From positions 5,385,001 through 5,449,000 of the forward strand of contig NZ_CP140706.1 in the NCBI RefSeq assembly GCF_034555375.1: DNA of 64,000 bases. Reading direction: 5' to 3'. The translations under genes and the position numbers were made by a program. The stretch comes from Pseudomonas sp. B33.4 (GTDB lineage: Bacteria; Pseudomonadota; Gammaproteobacteria; Pseudomonadales; Pseudomonadaceae). Position 1 is the first letter of the stretch, and each line of letters starts with the position of its first letter. Shown piece after piece: positions 8,876-16,964 of this stretch. The notes below the pieces were generated by a model. The model did no database searches. It saw only the letters and a list, made by a program, of their open reading frames with translations, and was not told where the DNA came from.

Positions 8876-9778
8876 ATGTCCTCCACCAAAGCCCGCGCAG
8901 ACTCACTTTCGCTTCTGCTGTTTACCTTGCGCAGCGGCAAGTTGATGGCGATCAACCTGCTGAAAGTCAGTGAAATCATCCCCTGCCCGCCGCTGACCAA
9001 ACTGCCAGAGTCGCACCCGCACGTGAAAGGCATCGCCACCTTGCGCGGTGCTTCGCTGTCGGTCATTGATCTCAGCCGCGCCATCGGCGAGCGGCCGCTG
9101 GAAGACCCGAACGGCGGCTGCCTGATCGTCACCGACGTCAGCCGCTCGAAGCAGGGCCTGCACGTTCAGGCTGTGAGCAAAATCGTCCACTGCCTGACCA
9201 CCGACATCAAACCGCCGCCATTCGGTTCCGGCGGCTCGCGCGCCTACATCACTGGCGTGACCTCGGTGGACGGCACGCTGGTGCAAGTGCTCGACATCGA
9301 AAAGGTTATCCACAGCATCGCCCCGGCGCAGATCGAAATGGCCCCGACCGACCTGAGCATGGAAGACGCTGATGTGCTCGGCAATGCGCGGATTCTGGTG
9401 GTCGACGACAGCCAGGTGGCGCTGCAACAATCGGTGCACACCCTGCGCAACCTCGGCCTGCAATGCCATACCGCACGCAGCGCCAAAGAAGCCATCGACT
9501 GCCTGCTCGACCTGCAAGGCACGGCGCAGCAGATCAATCTGATCGTCTCCGACATCGAAATGTCCGAGATGGACGGCTACGCCTTCACCCGCACCCTGCG
9601 TGAAACACCGGACTTCGCCCATCTGTATGTGCTGCTGCACACCTCGCTCGACAGCGCGATGAACAGCGAGAAAGCTCGCCTGGCCGGGGCGAACGGCGTG
9701 TTGACCAAGTTCTCCTCGCCAGAACTGACCCACTGCCTGATCGAAGCGGCCAAACATGTCGCGGCGCACGGTCACTGA
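8876..9778 (+). CDS. cheV: Chemotaxis coupling protein CheV
   Basis: This 300-residue protein has an N-terminal CheW domain (about 15-155; LLFTLRSGKLMAINLLKVSE, then HPHVKGIATLRGASLSVIDL) that couples receptors to CheA. A C-terminal receiver domain (about 172-298) has the acidic pocket ILVVDDSQ and the phosphoacceptor Asp in LIVSDIEMSEMDGY. CheV is thought to buffer or adapt receptor-kinase signalling when phosphorylated by CheA. It is a stand-alone chemotaxis gene here. A PAS-type chemoreceptor is encoded about 2 kb away (11692-13281), a possible partner by proximity only. Confidence 0.93.
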   Translation: MSSTKARADSLSLLLFTLRSGKLMAINLLKVSEIIPCPPLTKLPESHPHVKGIATLRGASLSVIDLSRAIGERPLEDPNGGCLIVTDVSRSKQGLHVQAVSKIVHCLTTDIKPPPFGSGGSRAYITGVTSVDGTLVQVLDIEKVIHSIAPAQIEMAPTDLSMEDADVLGNARILVVDDSQVALQQSVHTLRNLGLQCHTARSAKEAIDCLLDLQGTAQQINLIVSDIEMSEMDGYAFTRTLRETPDFAHLYVLLHTSLDSAMNSEKARLAGANGVLTKFSSPELTHCLIEAAKHVAAHGH

Positions 9779-9781
9779 GTC

Positions 9782-10264
9782 TTGGCCGATACGTATTGTT
9801 TTTTGATGCGGCGCGACCTCGGTAAGGAGGCGCCGGATGTGCCTTGGCCACAAGGCATTGAACTGTGCACGTACTCCGTCGAACTGGCGGCGGACGTGCA
9901 TCATTTGATGCAACTGGGTTATCGCGAAGGCGGCGGCCGGGTTCCGGCGCTGGACGCCTGGCAGCAGCAGTTCGAAAGCGATCCTGAATACGATCCGACC
10001 CTTTGCTTTATTGCGCGTGATGCCGAAGGCGTGGTCGGCGTGGCGCAATGCTGGACCAGCTCATATATCAAGAATCTGGTGGTGCATCCGCGCATGCAGG
10101 GCCGCGGATTGGGCCGGGCGTTGTTGCTCAATGCATTCAAGGTGTTTCAGCAACGCCGCGAAGGGTTTGTTGATCTGAAGGTGCTGGAAGACAACCGGCG
10201 GGCGCAGCGATTGTATGAAAGTGCCGGGATGTACGTAGTCCGCCGGGAACTGGTGCCGGACTGA
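9782..10264 (+). CDS. GNAT family N-acetyltransferase
   Basis: This 160-residue protein has a GNAT fold. The acetyl-CoA-binding motif A is YIKNLVVHPRMQGRGLGRALL (QGRGLG pyrophosphate loop). The C-terminal VLEDNRRAQRLYESAGMYVV is the usual motif B with the N-x-x-A-x-x-L-Y-E-x-x-G-F/M pattern. The acceptor substrate cannot be told from sequence. The start is uncertain: a TTG at 9782, 3 bases after the cheV stop, gives 160 residues, and an in-frame ATG at 9806 gives 152. The tight spacing suggests co-transcription with cheV. It ends just before a REP-type hairpin. Confidence 0.85.
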   Translation: MADTYCFLMRRDLGKEAPDVPWPQGIELCTYSVELAADVHHLMQLGYREGGGRVPALDAWQQQFESDPEYDPTLCFIARDAEGVVGVAQCWTSSYIKNLVVHPRMQGRGLGRALLLNAFKVFQQRREGFVDLKVLEDNRRAQRLYESAGMYVVRRELVPD

Positions 10265-10272
10265 TCAAAGTC

Positions 10273-10348
10273 AAAAGATCGCAGCCTTCGGCAGCTCCTA
10301 CAGGGAACCGCATATCCATGTAGGAGCTGCCGAAGGCTGCGATCTTTT
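10273..10348. repeat. Inverted repeat, second REP family (GCAGCCTTCGGCAGCTCC)
   Basis: A 28-base arm at 10273-10300, reading AAAAGATCGCAGCCTTCGGC and on, is perfectly repeated in reverse complement at 10321-10348. It is ready to form a terminator-like hairpin ending in TTTT on either strand. The same unit occurs at 49244-49340. Confidence 0.85.
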
Positions 10349-10420
10349 AGCGGTGTTCCAGGCAACAAAACTCTTTAGGCAGACTCCAACCTTGGCCACC
10401 CAAGACCAAGGACACCCACC

Positions 10421-10747
10421 ATGAAAGCCATCACCTTAAGCCTGCTCTGCCTCACCGCCCTCGCCTCCCAGGCCCACGCCTCCAGCCCCGACGCCTGGGC
10501 CGCTTACGACAAAACCGTGCTCGCCAGTTGCAGCAAGGCCAGTGGCCTGAAAAACGCCAAACCGGTCGGCACACCCGCACAATTCGACGACCGCGTCGGC
10601 TACACCGCCGTGTTGCTGCAAGGCCAATACCCGCAAAAACACATGAAAGGTCAGCAAGGCACCGAACTGTGTCTGTACAACAAACAGTCGAAAACCGCCT
10701 TCGTCACCGAGTGGGATTCGATCCGCACGCCCGTTAAAACCAAGTGA
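10421..10747 (+). CDS. Small exported protein of unknown function
   Basis: This 108-residue protein has a Sec signal peptide (MKAITLSLLCLTALASQAHAS, cleavage likely after AHA). The mature part of about 88 residues is polar and basic, with two cysteines (LASCSKAS and TELCLYNK) that could form a disulfide in the periplasm. It has no catalytic motif that I recognise. The C-terminal part (TELCLYNKQSKTAFVTEWDS) looks like a two-strand beta hairpin. I do not assign a function; I regard it as a conserved hypothetical protein. It stands alone, preceded by a REP-type hairpin. Confidence 0.75.
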   Translation: MKAITLSLLCLTALASQAHASSPDAWAAYDKTVLASCSKASGLKNAKPVGTPAQFDDRVGYTAVLLQGQYPQKHMKGQQGTELCLYNKQSKTAFVTEWDSIRTPVKTK

Positions 10748-10830
10748 ATGGCGCATAACTTGCTTCGATCCAGTTCTGTGCGGTGGTTTTCCGCCACCGT
10801 TTCACGCCCTGATTGAAGACAGATCGCTCA

Positions 10831-11580
10831 ATGAATACGACGTTTTCCTGCGTAGGCTGCGGCAAATGCTGCACCGACCACCATGTCCCGTTGACCTTGG
10901 CCGAAGCCCGCATGTGGGCGGCGGATGGTGGTCAGGTGATCGTGCTGGTCGAGGCCTTTCTTGGTAATGGCCTGGGTTTGCCGGCGCAGCAGCGAGAACA
11001 TGCCGAACGTCGCTCAGCGGTGGTTCGCAGCGGCGCGACAGACGCCCATGTGGCAATCACCTTTGCCGCGTACAACGTCGGCCCCTGCCGGAATCTTGAC
11101 GAAGACAAATTGTGCCGGATCTACGAGCGGCGGCCACTGGTGTGTCGCATTTATCCGGCGGAAATCAACCCGCATATCCCGCTCAACCCTGCCGCCAAGG
11201 ATTGCCCGCCGGAGTCTTGGGAGCAGGGGCCAGTGTTGATTGCCGGCGGTGAGTTGGTGGATCGGGAACTGGTGGAGTTGATTCAGCGTTCGCGCCAGGC
11301 GGATCGGGATGACATCGGCATCAAGGACGCGATTTGCGCGATGCTCGGGATTCGCACCACGGCGCTCAAGGGTGACGGGTTTACTGCGTACTTGCCGAAT
11401 ATGGATGCGTTTGCGGCGGTGATTGATCAGGTCACCGCGCAACCGCTGACAACTGCGCCGAGTGAGTGGGTGTTTCATTTGTCCGGGGATGATGTAGCCG
11501 GGCAAGTGTTGGCGGCCGGGGCGCAGGTGGTGACTGAGCCGGCGCAGACGTATGCGTTCATTTCGCTGCGGGCGGCCTGA
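10831..11580 (+). CDS. YkgJ-type CxxCxxCC metal-binding cluster protein
   Basis: This 249-residue protein starts with the YkgJ/UPF0153 cysteine motif FSCVGCGKCC, followed by CRNLDEDKLCRIYERRPLVCRIYP. This is the usual set of cysteines thought to bind zinc or an iron-sulfur cluster. About 110 further residues follow with no recognised domain. The ATG at 10831 is preferred over an in-frame TTG 18 bases upstream because the cysteine motif then begins at residue 6, as is usual. The function in this family is not established. It lies 83 bases after a small exported protein and is probably a separate gene. Confidence 0.8.
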   Translation: MNTTFSCVGCGKCCTDHHVPLTLAEARMWAADGGQVIVLVEAFLGNGLGLPAQQREHAERRSAVVRSGATDAHVAITFAAYNVGPCRNLDEDKLCRIYERRPLVCRIYPAEINPHIPLNPAAKDCPPESWEQGPVLIAGGELVDRELVELIQRSRQADRDDIGIKDAICAMLGIRTTALKGDGFTAYLPNMDAFAAVIDQVTAQPLTTAPSEWVFHLSGDDVAGQVLAAGAQVVTEPAQTYAFISLRAA

Positions 11581-11607
11581 TCCTTTTTAAGCGACCGAAC
11601 CGGCCTC

Positions 11608-11672
11608 ATCGCGAGCAGGCTCACTCCTACATTTGAAATGCGTTCCCTTGTAGGAGTGAGCCTGCTCGCGAT
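11608..11672. repeat. REP pair (inverted, ACTCCT subtype)
   Basis: ATCGCGAGCAGGCTCACTCC and on (11608-11630) is repeated in reverse complement at 11650-11672. It lies between two convergent genes. Confidence 0.9.
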
Positions 11673-11691
11673 AGGGCCAGCAAGCCCAGTA

Positions 11692-13281
11692 TCAATCCCG
11701 AACCTGCCGCCGCCCCCAGAACTCTCGCGCCAACAACCTTAAATCCCCCGCCAGCCCCGCCACATCCTCGGAATTGCGCTGACTCTGCCGCCCTTCATCC
11801 ACCGTCACCTCGCACGCCGTGCGGATGCTGACGATATTGCGATTGATGTCTTCGCTCACCGCACTCTGCTGCTCCACCGCCGCCGCAATCTGCAGGCTCA
11901 TCTCGGTGATCTGCTCGACCCGCTCACTGATCCCGCTCAGCGCCCGCGCCGCGCGTTGCGCCTGCTCGACACTGTTATCGACATGCTCGCTGCTCTGTTG
12001 CATCACCATCACCGCATCGCGTGCACCGTTTTGCAGGGTGCTGATCATCCGCTGAATCTCGTTGGTCGATTGCTGCGTACGTTGCGCCAGCCCGCGCACC
12101 TCATCGGCGACCACTGCAAAACCGCGCCCGGCATCGCCAGCTCTTGCGGCTTCAATCGCCGCATTGAGCGCCAGCAGATTGGTCTGCTCGGCGATGCTGC
12201 GGATCACCTCGAGCACGCCGGAAATTTCGCTGCTGTGGCCTTCAAGCTGATGGATTACTTCAGTCGCCCGGTGCAACTCTTCTGCCAGACGCAACACCGC
12301 ACTGCGACTTTCGCCCACCAGCAAATGCCCTTCGCGGGTTTCCGTGCCGGCCATGTCCGCCGCCACCGAGGCCTGCTGGGCATGGCTGGCAACCTGCGCA
12401 ACACTGGCCGCCATCTGATGAATCGCCGCCGCGACCTGATCGGTTTCCGCCTGCTGCGCCAATGAACTGGTGTGACTGCTGTGCAAATGATCGACCAGTT
12501 GCGCGGCATGTCCGGCCAATTGTTGTGAGGCATCACCGATGCGCCCGACGACCGCGCCGACCTGCGCCTCAAGCATCTGCAAGGCAAACTCGATCTGCCC
12601 GAATTCGTCGCTCCGGCCGGTGTAGATGGCTTGGCTCAAGGGGTTGTCTGCCACGGTGCGCGCACGTTCGCTCAATTGCTCCAGCGGTCGCAGAATCCAG
12701 CGCAGAGCCACTGCGCACAGGCCACTGCCAACGACAAATGCCACGCCATGCAGCCAAGCCGATTCCGGCCGCAACCAGGCTTCGCCTGCCAACGCAACGC
12801 CAATCAACGCACTGGTCAACGCCGTGATCTTCGCCCGCACACTGATTTTTGGCCCCGGCCGTTGTGGCCTTCGCTCACCACGCAATTGCGCATAGGCCCG
12901 CTCTGCCGCCGCGACCAACCGTGCATCCGGCCGGGTCCGCACCGACTGATACTCCACCGCCACGCCGTTCTGCGTCACCGGCGTGACATAGGCACTGACC
13001 CAGTAATGATCACCGTTCTTGCAACGATTCTTCACCAGCCCCATCCACGACCGTCCGCGTTTGAGCGTCTGCCACATATGCGCAAACGCCTGCGCCGGCA
13101 TGTCCGGATGACGCAGCAAGTTGTGCGGCGTACCGAGCAACTCGTCGCGGCTATAACCGCTGATCCTGATGAAATCGTCGTTGGCGTAGGTGATCGCGCT
13201 GGTCAGATCGGTGGTCGAGAGAATGTTCGCGTCCAGCGCCACATCGACGTTGCGACCGGTCACCGGGAGATTGATCTTCAT
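11692..13281 (-). CDS. Aer-like PAS-domain methyl-accepting chemotaxis protein
   Basis: This 529-residue chemoreceptor has an N-terminal PAS domain (about 15-125; [20 protein letters not shown], then [19 protein letters not shown]). That sequence is close to Aer energy-taxis receptors, which bind FAD. A basic linker and a short hydrophobic region (about 150-195, two helices with little periplasmic loop) follow, then a HAMP-like segment. The cytoplasmic signalling domain has the near-invariant tip [18 protein letters not shown] and [14 protein letters not shown]. It probably senses redox or oxygen state from the cytoplasm rather than an external ligand. Pseudomonads often carry several Aer paralogues; which one this is cannot be told. 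Confidence 0.9.
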   Translation of the reverse strand: MKINLPVTGRNVDVALDANILSTTDLTSAITYANDDFIRISGYSRDELLGTPHNLLRHPDMPAQAFAHMWQTLKRGRSWMGLVKNRCKNGDHYWVSAYVTPVTQNGVAVEYQSVRTRPDARLVAAAERAYAQLRGERRPQRPGPKISVRAKITALTSALIGVALAGEAWLRPESAWLHGVAFVVGSGLCAVALRWILRPLEQLSERARTVADNPLSQAIYTGRSDEFGQIEFALQMLEAQVGAVVGRIGDASQQLAGHAAQLVDHLHSSHTSSLAQQAETDQVAAAIHQMAASVAQVASHAQQASVAADMAGTETREGHLLVGESRSAVLRLAEELHRATEVIHQLEGHSSEISGVLEVIRSIAEQTNLLALNAAIEAARAGDAGRGFAVVADEVRGLAQRTQQSTNEIQRMISTLQNGARDAVMVMQQSSEHVDNSVEQAQRAARALSGISERVEQITEMSLQIAAAVEQQSAVSEDINRNIVSIRTACEVTVDEGRQSQRNSEDVAGLAGDLRLLAREFWGRRQVRD

Positions 13282-13432
13282 GGGATAGCGCGCTCGTTTT
13301 ATTGGAAAGAGTCGGCAGGGCTGCTGACTCTAAGCGCACCAAATGGTGAAACGTTGATCTGGCTCAGGGTCTGAGCACTTAGCCATCACTGTGACTGAAA
13401 ATCACAGCGATGGCCGCAGGCGGGATTAAAAC

Positions 13433-13672
13433 TCAGCGCTTGCCCATCGAACGACGGGTACCCGGCGGCACCATGCCCGGGGTCTTGGTGTGGCCATTCT
13501 TGGCGCCGTTCTTGTACCACGGCTGATTCGAGCCTTTGGCAGAAGCCAGTTCGCCCGGCTTGAACGGAAATTTGAACGCCGGGATATCGGCTTTGGTATC
13601 GCTGGTATCGGCCAGTTCAGCCGAGACATCGCTCACAGCGTCGTCAACCGGCGGCAGGGTCGGGGAAGTCAT
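13433..13672 (-). CDS. Small hypothetical protein, Pseudomonas type
   Basis: This 79-residue protein is probably disordered: an acidic N-terminal half (PVDDAVSDVSAELADTSDTK) and a basic Gly/Pro-rich C-terminal half (KNGAKNGHTKTPGMVPPGTR) ending in GKR. The ATG at 13670-13672 is preferred because GGAGC lies just upstream; a longer frame begins at 13744. It has no signal peptide and no recognised domain. The charge asymmetry and basic tail could suit nucleic-acid or ribosome binding, but that is a guess. Confidence 0.6.
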   Translation of the reverse strand: MTSPTLPPVDDAVSDVSAELADTSDTKADIPAFKFPFKPGELASAKGSNQPWYKNGAKNGHTKTPGMVPPGTRRSMGKR

Positions 13673-13783
13673 AAAAGCTCCGGAAAGCAAAAAGTCGGGC
13701 CCGATCAGTGAGCCGCGAAGGCGCGCAGTATACCTGTGCGCCAAGGTTGGGCACCTGAAGATTTGCAGCGCACGCCGAACGGT

Positions 13784-14089
13784 TTACAGGTAACTGATGG
13801 TGACGATGCCTTTGTCGGTCGAGGTCTTGAGTGCTTCGTAGCGCATGGAAATCGGCATCGACTGATGACTGCAAGCGTTGCGATCGGTGTCGACATCGAC
13901 TTTCACACCGGGCTTGATTTCGATCTGGCGAGACTCACGAGACGCAAACGCCCCGACCGGTCCGACCTGACAGCCCGAGTCAACGATTTGACCGGTGAAG
14001 CGGATCTCGCCGGATTGACTGGCAGGCGCTGCAAACGTAGTGAGTGGAAGCAAGAGAAGTACGCAGGGCAGTACGGTTTTCAGCTTCAT
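13784..14089 (-). CDS. Short secreted type 1 fimbrial-like protein
   Basis: This 101-residue protein has a Sec signal peptide (MKLKTVLPCVLLLLPLTTFAAP). The mature start SGEIRFTGQIVDSGCQV matches the first strands of FimA/CupA-type fimbrins (GxIxFxGxIvdxxC), and a second cysteine in NACSHQS could complete the typical disulfide. The end SDKGIVTISYL-like strand (TDKGIVTISYL) matches the usual fimbrin C-terminus. At about 80 mature residues it is only half the usual 150-180, and no chaperone or usher gene is nearby, so it is unlikely to be a normal pilus subunit. Start ATG 14087-14089. Confidence 0.65.
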   Translation of the reverse strand: MKLKTVLPCVLLLLPLTTFAAPASQSGEIRFTGQIVDSGCQVGPVGAFASRESRQIEIKPGVKVDVDTDRNACSHQSMPISMRYEALKTSTDKGIVTISYL

Positions 14090-14270
14090 TTCAAGACACT
14101 CCCGGAGTGAGGCCCAGAGAAGGTCTGGGCTACACATTATTTATCCGCGTGCAGGGACGGATCTTGAGAAGCGTAGTGGGTAAATAAGTCCCTGATTGGG
14201 ACTGATCGGTCCCTTTTTGGGACTGCTCAACAAAAATGGCCGTTAGAGATGGGGTGCCCAATCAGACGCC

Positions 14271-14337
14271 TTCGCGAGCAGGCTCGCTCCCACAGGGGGA
14301 CTGCGTTTCAAACGGTGGGAGCGAGCCTGCTCGCGAA
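14271..14337. repeat. REP pair (inverted, GCTCCC subtype)
   Basis: TTCGCGAGCAGGCTCGCTCC and on (14271-14292) is repeated in reverse complement at 14316-14337, directly downstream of the DUF6124 gene. Confidence 0.9.
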
Positions 14338-14363
14338 GAACGATGACGCGGTGTTAAGACGGA

Positions 14364-14723
14364 TTACGTTTGTGGATCAACCCGGTCCAGCGCCCGGTTT
14401 ACCGCGAGCTCGGCAAGCATGACGATCTGCTGGATCGCCAGCGCCGTACTGCGCTGCGGACGACTGAGCTGATCAGCCAGATCACCGGCCATGACATTGG
14501 CTGAAGCCAGCGATTCACAGGCGTGGGCGAGCAGGCTTTCGGTGTCGATGTTCGGATGGATGAGGAACATCGTGCTGGGCTGACGCGGTTTAACCGGTTC
14601 GGGGCAGAGGTAGAAATCGAGAGCGCGCTTGATGGCTTCGCGGGTTTTGAGCTGGTCGTCGGCGCGGATGGCGTCTTCGAGTGGGGTTGTTTCGATGGGC
14701 GGATCGGGTACGGGCTTAGTCAT
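14364..14723 (-). CDS. DUF6124 (formerly DUF3077) family protein
   Basis: This 119-residue cytoplasmic protein has a proline-rich start (KPVPDPPIETTP) and a first helical segment (REAIKRALDFYL). The family-typical stretch MFLIHPNIDTESLLAHACESL with ANVMAGDLADQLSRP follows, then a final helix (IQQIVMLAELAVNRALD). These features match the Pseudomonas-restricted DUF6124 family, which occurs in many paralogues per genome; its function is unknown. Translation starts at 14721-14723, at the end of a long, highly structured leader (14724-14985). That leader is the only clue to regulation. Confidence 0.8.
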   Translation of the reverse strand: MTKPVPDPPIETTPLEDAIRADDQLKTREAIKRALDFYLCPEPVKPRQPSTMFLIHPNIDTESLLAHACESLASANVMAGDLADQLSRPQRSTALAIQQIVMLAELAVNRALDRVDPQT

Positions 14724-14985
14724 GGAATGTTCCTAATCAAGGCCAACACATGCCGTTTCTCACGCGGCGGAGTGGTGGCAGCTATGTGCGGAGTGAGAAA
14801 CCGGTAGGAACAAGCCCGGCCGAACCGAAGTTCGCCCGCACACAGCCGCCATAAAAATTGCAGGGCAGCAAATAGCCGGCGGCAATTATGGTGGTACTGG
14901 TGTTGGATTAACAGTTCCTACGGGCTCTCACACCCGATCGCCGAGTTTTCGGCGACAACCAAAGACTAGAGAGCGCACGCCCGAC
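14724..14985 (-). promoter_or_regulatory. Highly structured 5' leader of the DUF6124 gene (candidate cis-RNA)
   Basis: Reading 5' to 3' on the minus strand, several helices are visible. GAGAGC (14969-14974) can pair with GCTCTC (14924-14929). TCGCCGA (14949-14955) pairs with TCGGCGA (14938-14944) across a 4-base loop. CGGG (14933-14936) can pair with CCCG (14921-14924). GTAGGAAC (14914-14921) pairs with GTTCCTAC (14804-14811), closing a domain that holds a CGAAC-TTCG-GTTCG hairpin (14821-14834). GTTTCTCAC (14793-14801) pairs with GTGAGAAAC (14755-14763), about 30 bases before the start codon. Some pairings are mutually exclusive, so a switch is conceivable. Confidence 0.6.
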
Positions 14986-15051
14986 GGACAACCTGAAAAC
15001 CTTGTGGGAAGGTTCTGGTTATTTGACACAAATTTAAACAGCCAAAAGCCA

Positions 15052-15326
15052 ACCCTCACCCTAGCCCTCCCGAAACGTCGGACCGCCCGTAGGGAGAGGG
15101 GACTAACCGTGGTGTTTGGGCGAAGTACGCCGACGTGAAATACCGAGCTGAACGCAGATTCTGAAACAGATCAAAAGCCCCTCACCCTAGCTCTCTCCCA
15201 GAGGGAGAGGGGACTGACCAAGGTGTTTGGGCGAGCTACGCCGACGTGAAATACCGAGCCGAACTCAGATTCTGAAAAGCACACAAATCGGCCCCCTCTC
15301 CCCCGGGAGAGGGCTGGGGTGAGGGG
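15052..15326. repeat. MITE-like element, copy B: truncated plus complete unit in tandem
   Basis: The complete unit (about 15178-15326) has the ends CCCCTCACCCTAGCTCTCTC and GAGAGGGCTGGGGTGAGGGG. A left part-copy (15052-15165) precedes it. In the part-copy the inner palindrome is interrupted by GAAACGTCGGACCGCCCGT. The shared inner sequence TACGCCGACGTGAAATACCG appears twice. No coding sequence. Confidence 0.8.
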
Positions 15327-15404
15327 AAAATCCACCACAAAAACCAAAGCCGTACGCGCCGTGCTCTTCACCACTCAATAGGCCGAGTGTCAGCTCGCCT
15401 GCTC

Positions 15405-15665
15405 TTGATCTTGATCTTGATCCACGGGCGACGTCGGAAGGCTGAGTGGAGGGATTGATCCGGGCGTGGGAGCGCAGCGACCGTTTGGCGCAGCCAAACA
15501 CAGCGAGAGGAGGTGCAGCGAAGCAAACCGTAGGCGCTGCGCCCGGATCGATCCCGCAGCGAAGGAACCCCGAGCCCCAGCGAGCGGGCCGCACGCAGGA
15601 GCAAGCCTTTTGGGTTACCTTTTCGGCGTTTGGAAAAGGTGACCCGCCGTAAGGGCGGAACCGTA
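15405..15665. repeat. Dispersed GC-rich palindromic repeat, preceded by three TTGATC units
   Basis: Three tandem TTGATC hexamers (15405-15422) lead into a GC-rich block containing nested inverted repeats. These are GATCCGGGCG (15457-15466) with CGCCCGGATC (15540-15549), TTTGGCGCAGCCAAA (15484-15498), and GGGTTACCTTTTC (15612-15624) with GAAAAGGTGACCC (15633-15645, one mismatch). From memory, near-identical blocks are scattered through fluorescent Pseudomonas genomes; within this window it occurs once. Open frames across it are not credible genes. Confidence 0.65.
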
Positions 15666-15803
15666 ATCAGCAACACCCGCAACAACGGATATGTACCCAG
15701 TGAAACTGACAGCGCCGACAGCTAGCCGTCACCCTCCTGACCCCCAAACAAGTTTATAACTACCCAACCTGCCCAAACTCCAAACCTCCGGCGCCCACCC
15801 CGC

Positions 15804-16964
15804 ATGCGAATCCAAAAGAACAAAGCCCTGCTCGCCACCCTATTGATCGTCCTCGCAGGCGCAGGTCTGTGGTACGCCCTGAAACCCGCCCCGACCAAAC
15901 TCGCCACCCCCACCGCCATCCCCGTGCGAGTCATCGCGGTCAGCGCAAAAGACGTCCCCCGCTACACCAGCGGCATCGGCTCCGTCCTCTCCCTGCACAG
16001 CGTCGTGGTGCGCCCACAAATAGACGGCATCCTCACCAAAATCCTCGTCAAAGAAGGCCAACTCGTCAAAACCGGCGACCTGCTGGCCACCATCGACGAC
16101 CGCTCCATCCGCGCCAGCCTCGACCAGGCCCGCGCCCAACTGGGCGAAAGCCAGGCGCAACTGCAAGTCGCCCTGGTCAACCTCAAGCGCTACAAACTGC
16201 TCACCGTCGACGACGGCATCTCGAAGCAGACCTACGACCAGCAACAAGCCCTGGTCAACCAACTCAAAGCCACCGCCCAAGGCAACCAAGCTTCCATCGA
16301 TGCAGCGCAAGTACAACTTTCCTACACGCAAATCCGCTCCCCGGTCACCGGCCGCGTCGGTATTCGCACAGTCGACGAAGGCAACTTCCTGCGCATGACC
16401 GACACCGCCGGCCTGTTCACCGTCACCCAGATCGACCCGATCGCCGTCGAATTCTCGTTGCCGCAGCAAATGCTGCCGACCCTGCAAGGCCTGATCAACG
16501 ATCCGCAGCGCGCACCGGTCAAGGCCTACATCGGCGCCGACACCGACGGCGAAACCGGCAACCTGCTCGGCGAAGGTCATCTGACCCTGATCGACAACCA
16601 GATCAACGCCAACACCGGCACCATCCGCGCCAAAGCCGAATTCGCCAACGCCAGCCAGAAGCTCTGGCCCGGCCTGCTGGTCACGGTAAAAATTCAGACA
16701 GCCCTAGACAAAGATGCGCTGGTGGTTCCGCCCACCGTCGTACAACGTGGCCTCGACCAACACTTCGTTTATCGGGTCAACGGCGACAAGGTCGAAGCCG
16801 TGCAAGTACAGATGATTTACCAAGGCAGCGGTCAGGACATCATCAAAGGCGTAAAGGCCGGTGACGTGCTGGTCACCGATGGCCAGTCGCGGCTTAAACC
16901 CGGCTCGACCGTACAGGTCATGAGCGAGCCGCCGCAGGTGGTGCAAGCGGAGCCGAAGCCATGA
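15804..16964 (+). CDS. RND efflux periplasmic adaptor (membrane fusion protein)
   Basis: This 386-residue protein links the inner-membrane pump to an outer-membrane channel. The N-terminal anchor is LLATLLIVLAGAGLWYALKP. The two halves of the lipoyl/barrel-sandwich domain are HSVVVRPQIDGILTKILVKEGQLVKTGDLL and IRSPVTGRVGIRTVDEGNFL. Between them a helical hairpin (about 100-155) is rich in Ala and Gln (QARAQLGESQAQLQ). Beta-barrel and membrane-proximal domains follow. It is of the MdtA/AcrA/MexA type. Its last four bases overlap the permease start (ATGA at 16961), indicating coupled translation. No outer-membrane factor is encoded nearby. Confidence 0.93.
   Translation: MRIQKNKALLATLLIVLAGAGLWYALKPAPTKLATPTAIPVRVIAVSAKDVPRYTSGIGSVLSLHSVVVRPQIDGILTKILVKEGQLVKTGDLLATIDDRSIRASLDQARAQLGESQAQLQVALVNLKRYKLLTVDDGISKQTYDQQQALVNQLKATAQGNQASIDAAQVQLSYTQIRSPVTGRVGIRTVDEGNFLRMTDTAGLFTVTQIDPIAVEFSLPQQMLPTLQGLINDPQRAPVKAYIGADTDGETGNLLGEGHLTLIDNQINANTGTIRAKAEFANASQKLWPGLLVTVKIQTALDKDALVVPPTVVQRGLDQHFVYRVNGDKVEAVQVQMIYQGSGQDIIKGVKAGDVLVTDGQSRLKPGSTVQVMSEPPQVVQAEPKP

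Noticed and set aside
15368..15685. Frames across the repeat at 15405-15665 in both directions
   Set aside because: Both directions are open because the block is palindromic and GC-rich. Such frames are commonly mis-annotated.
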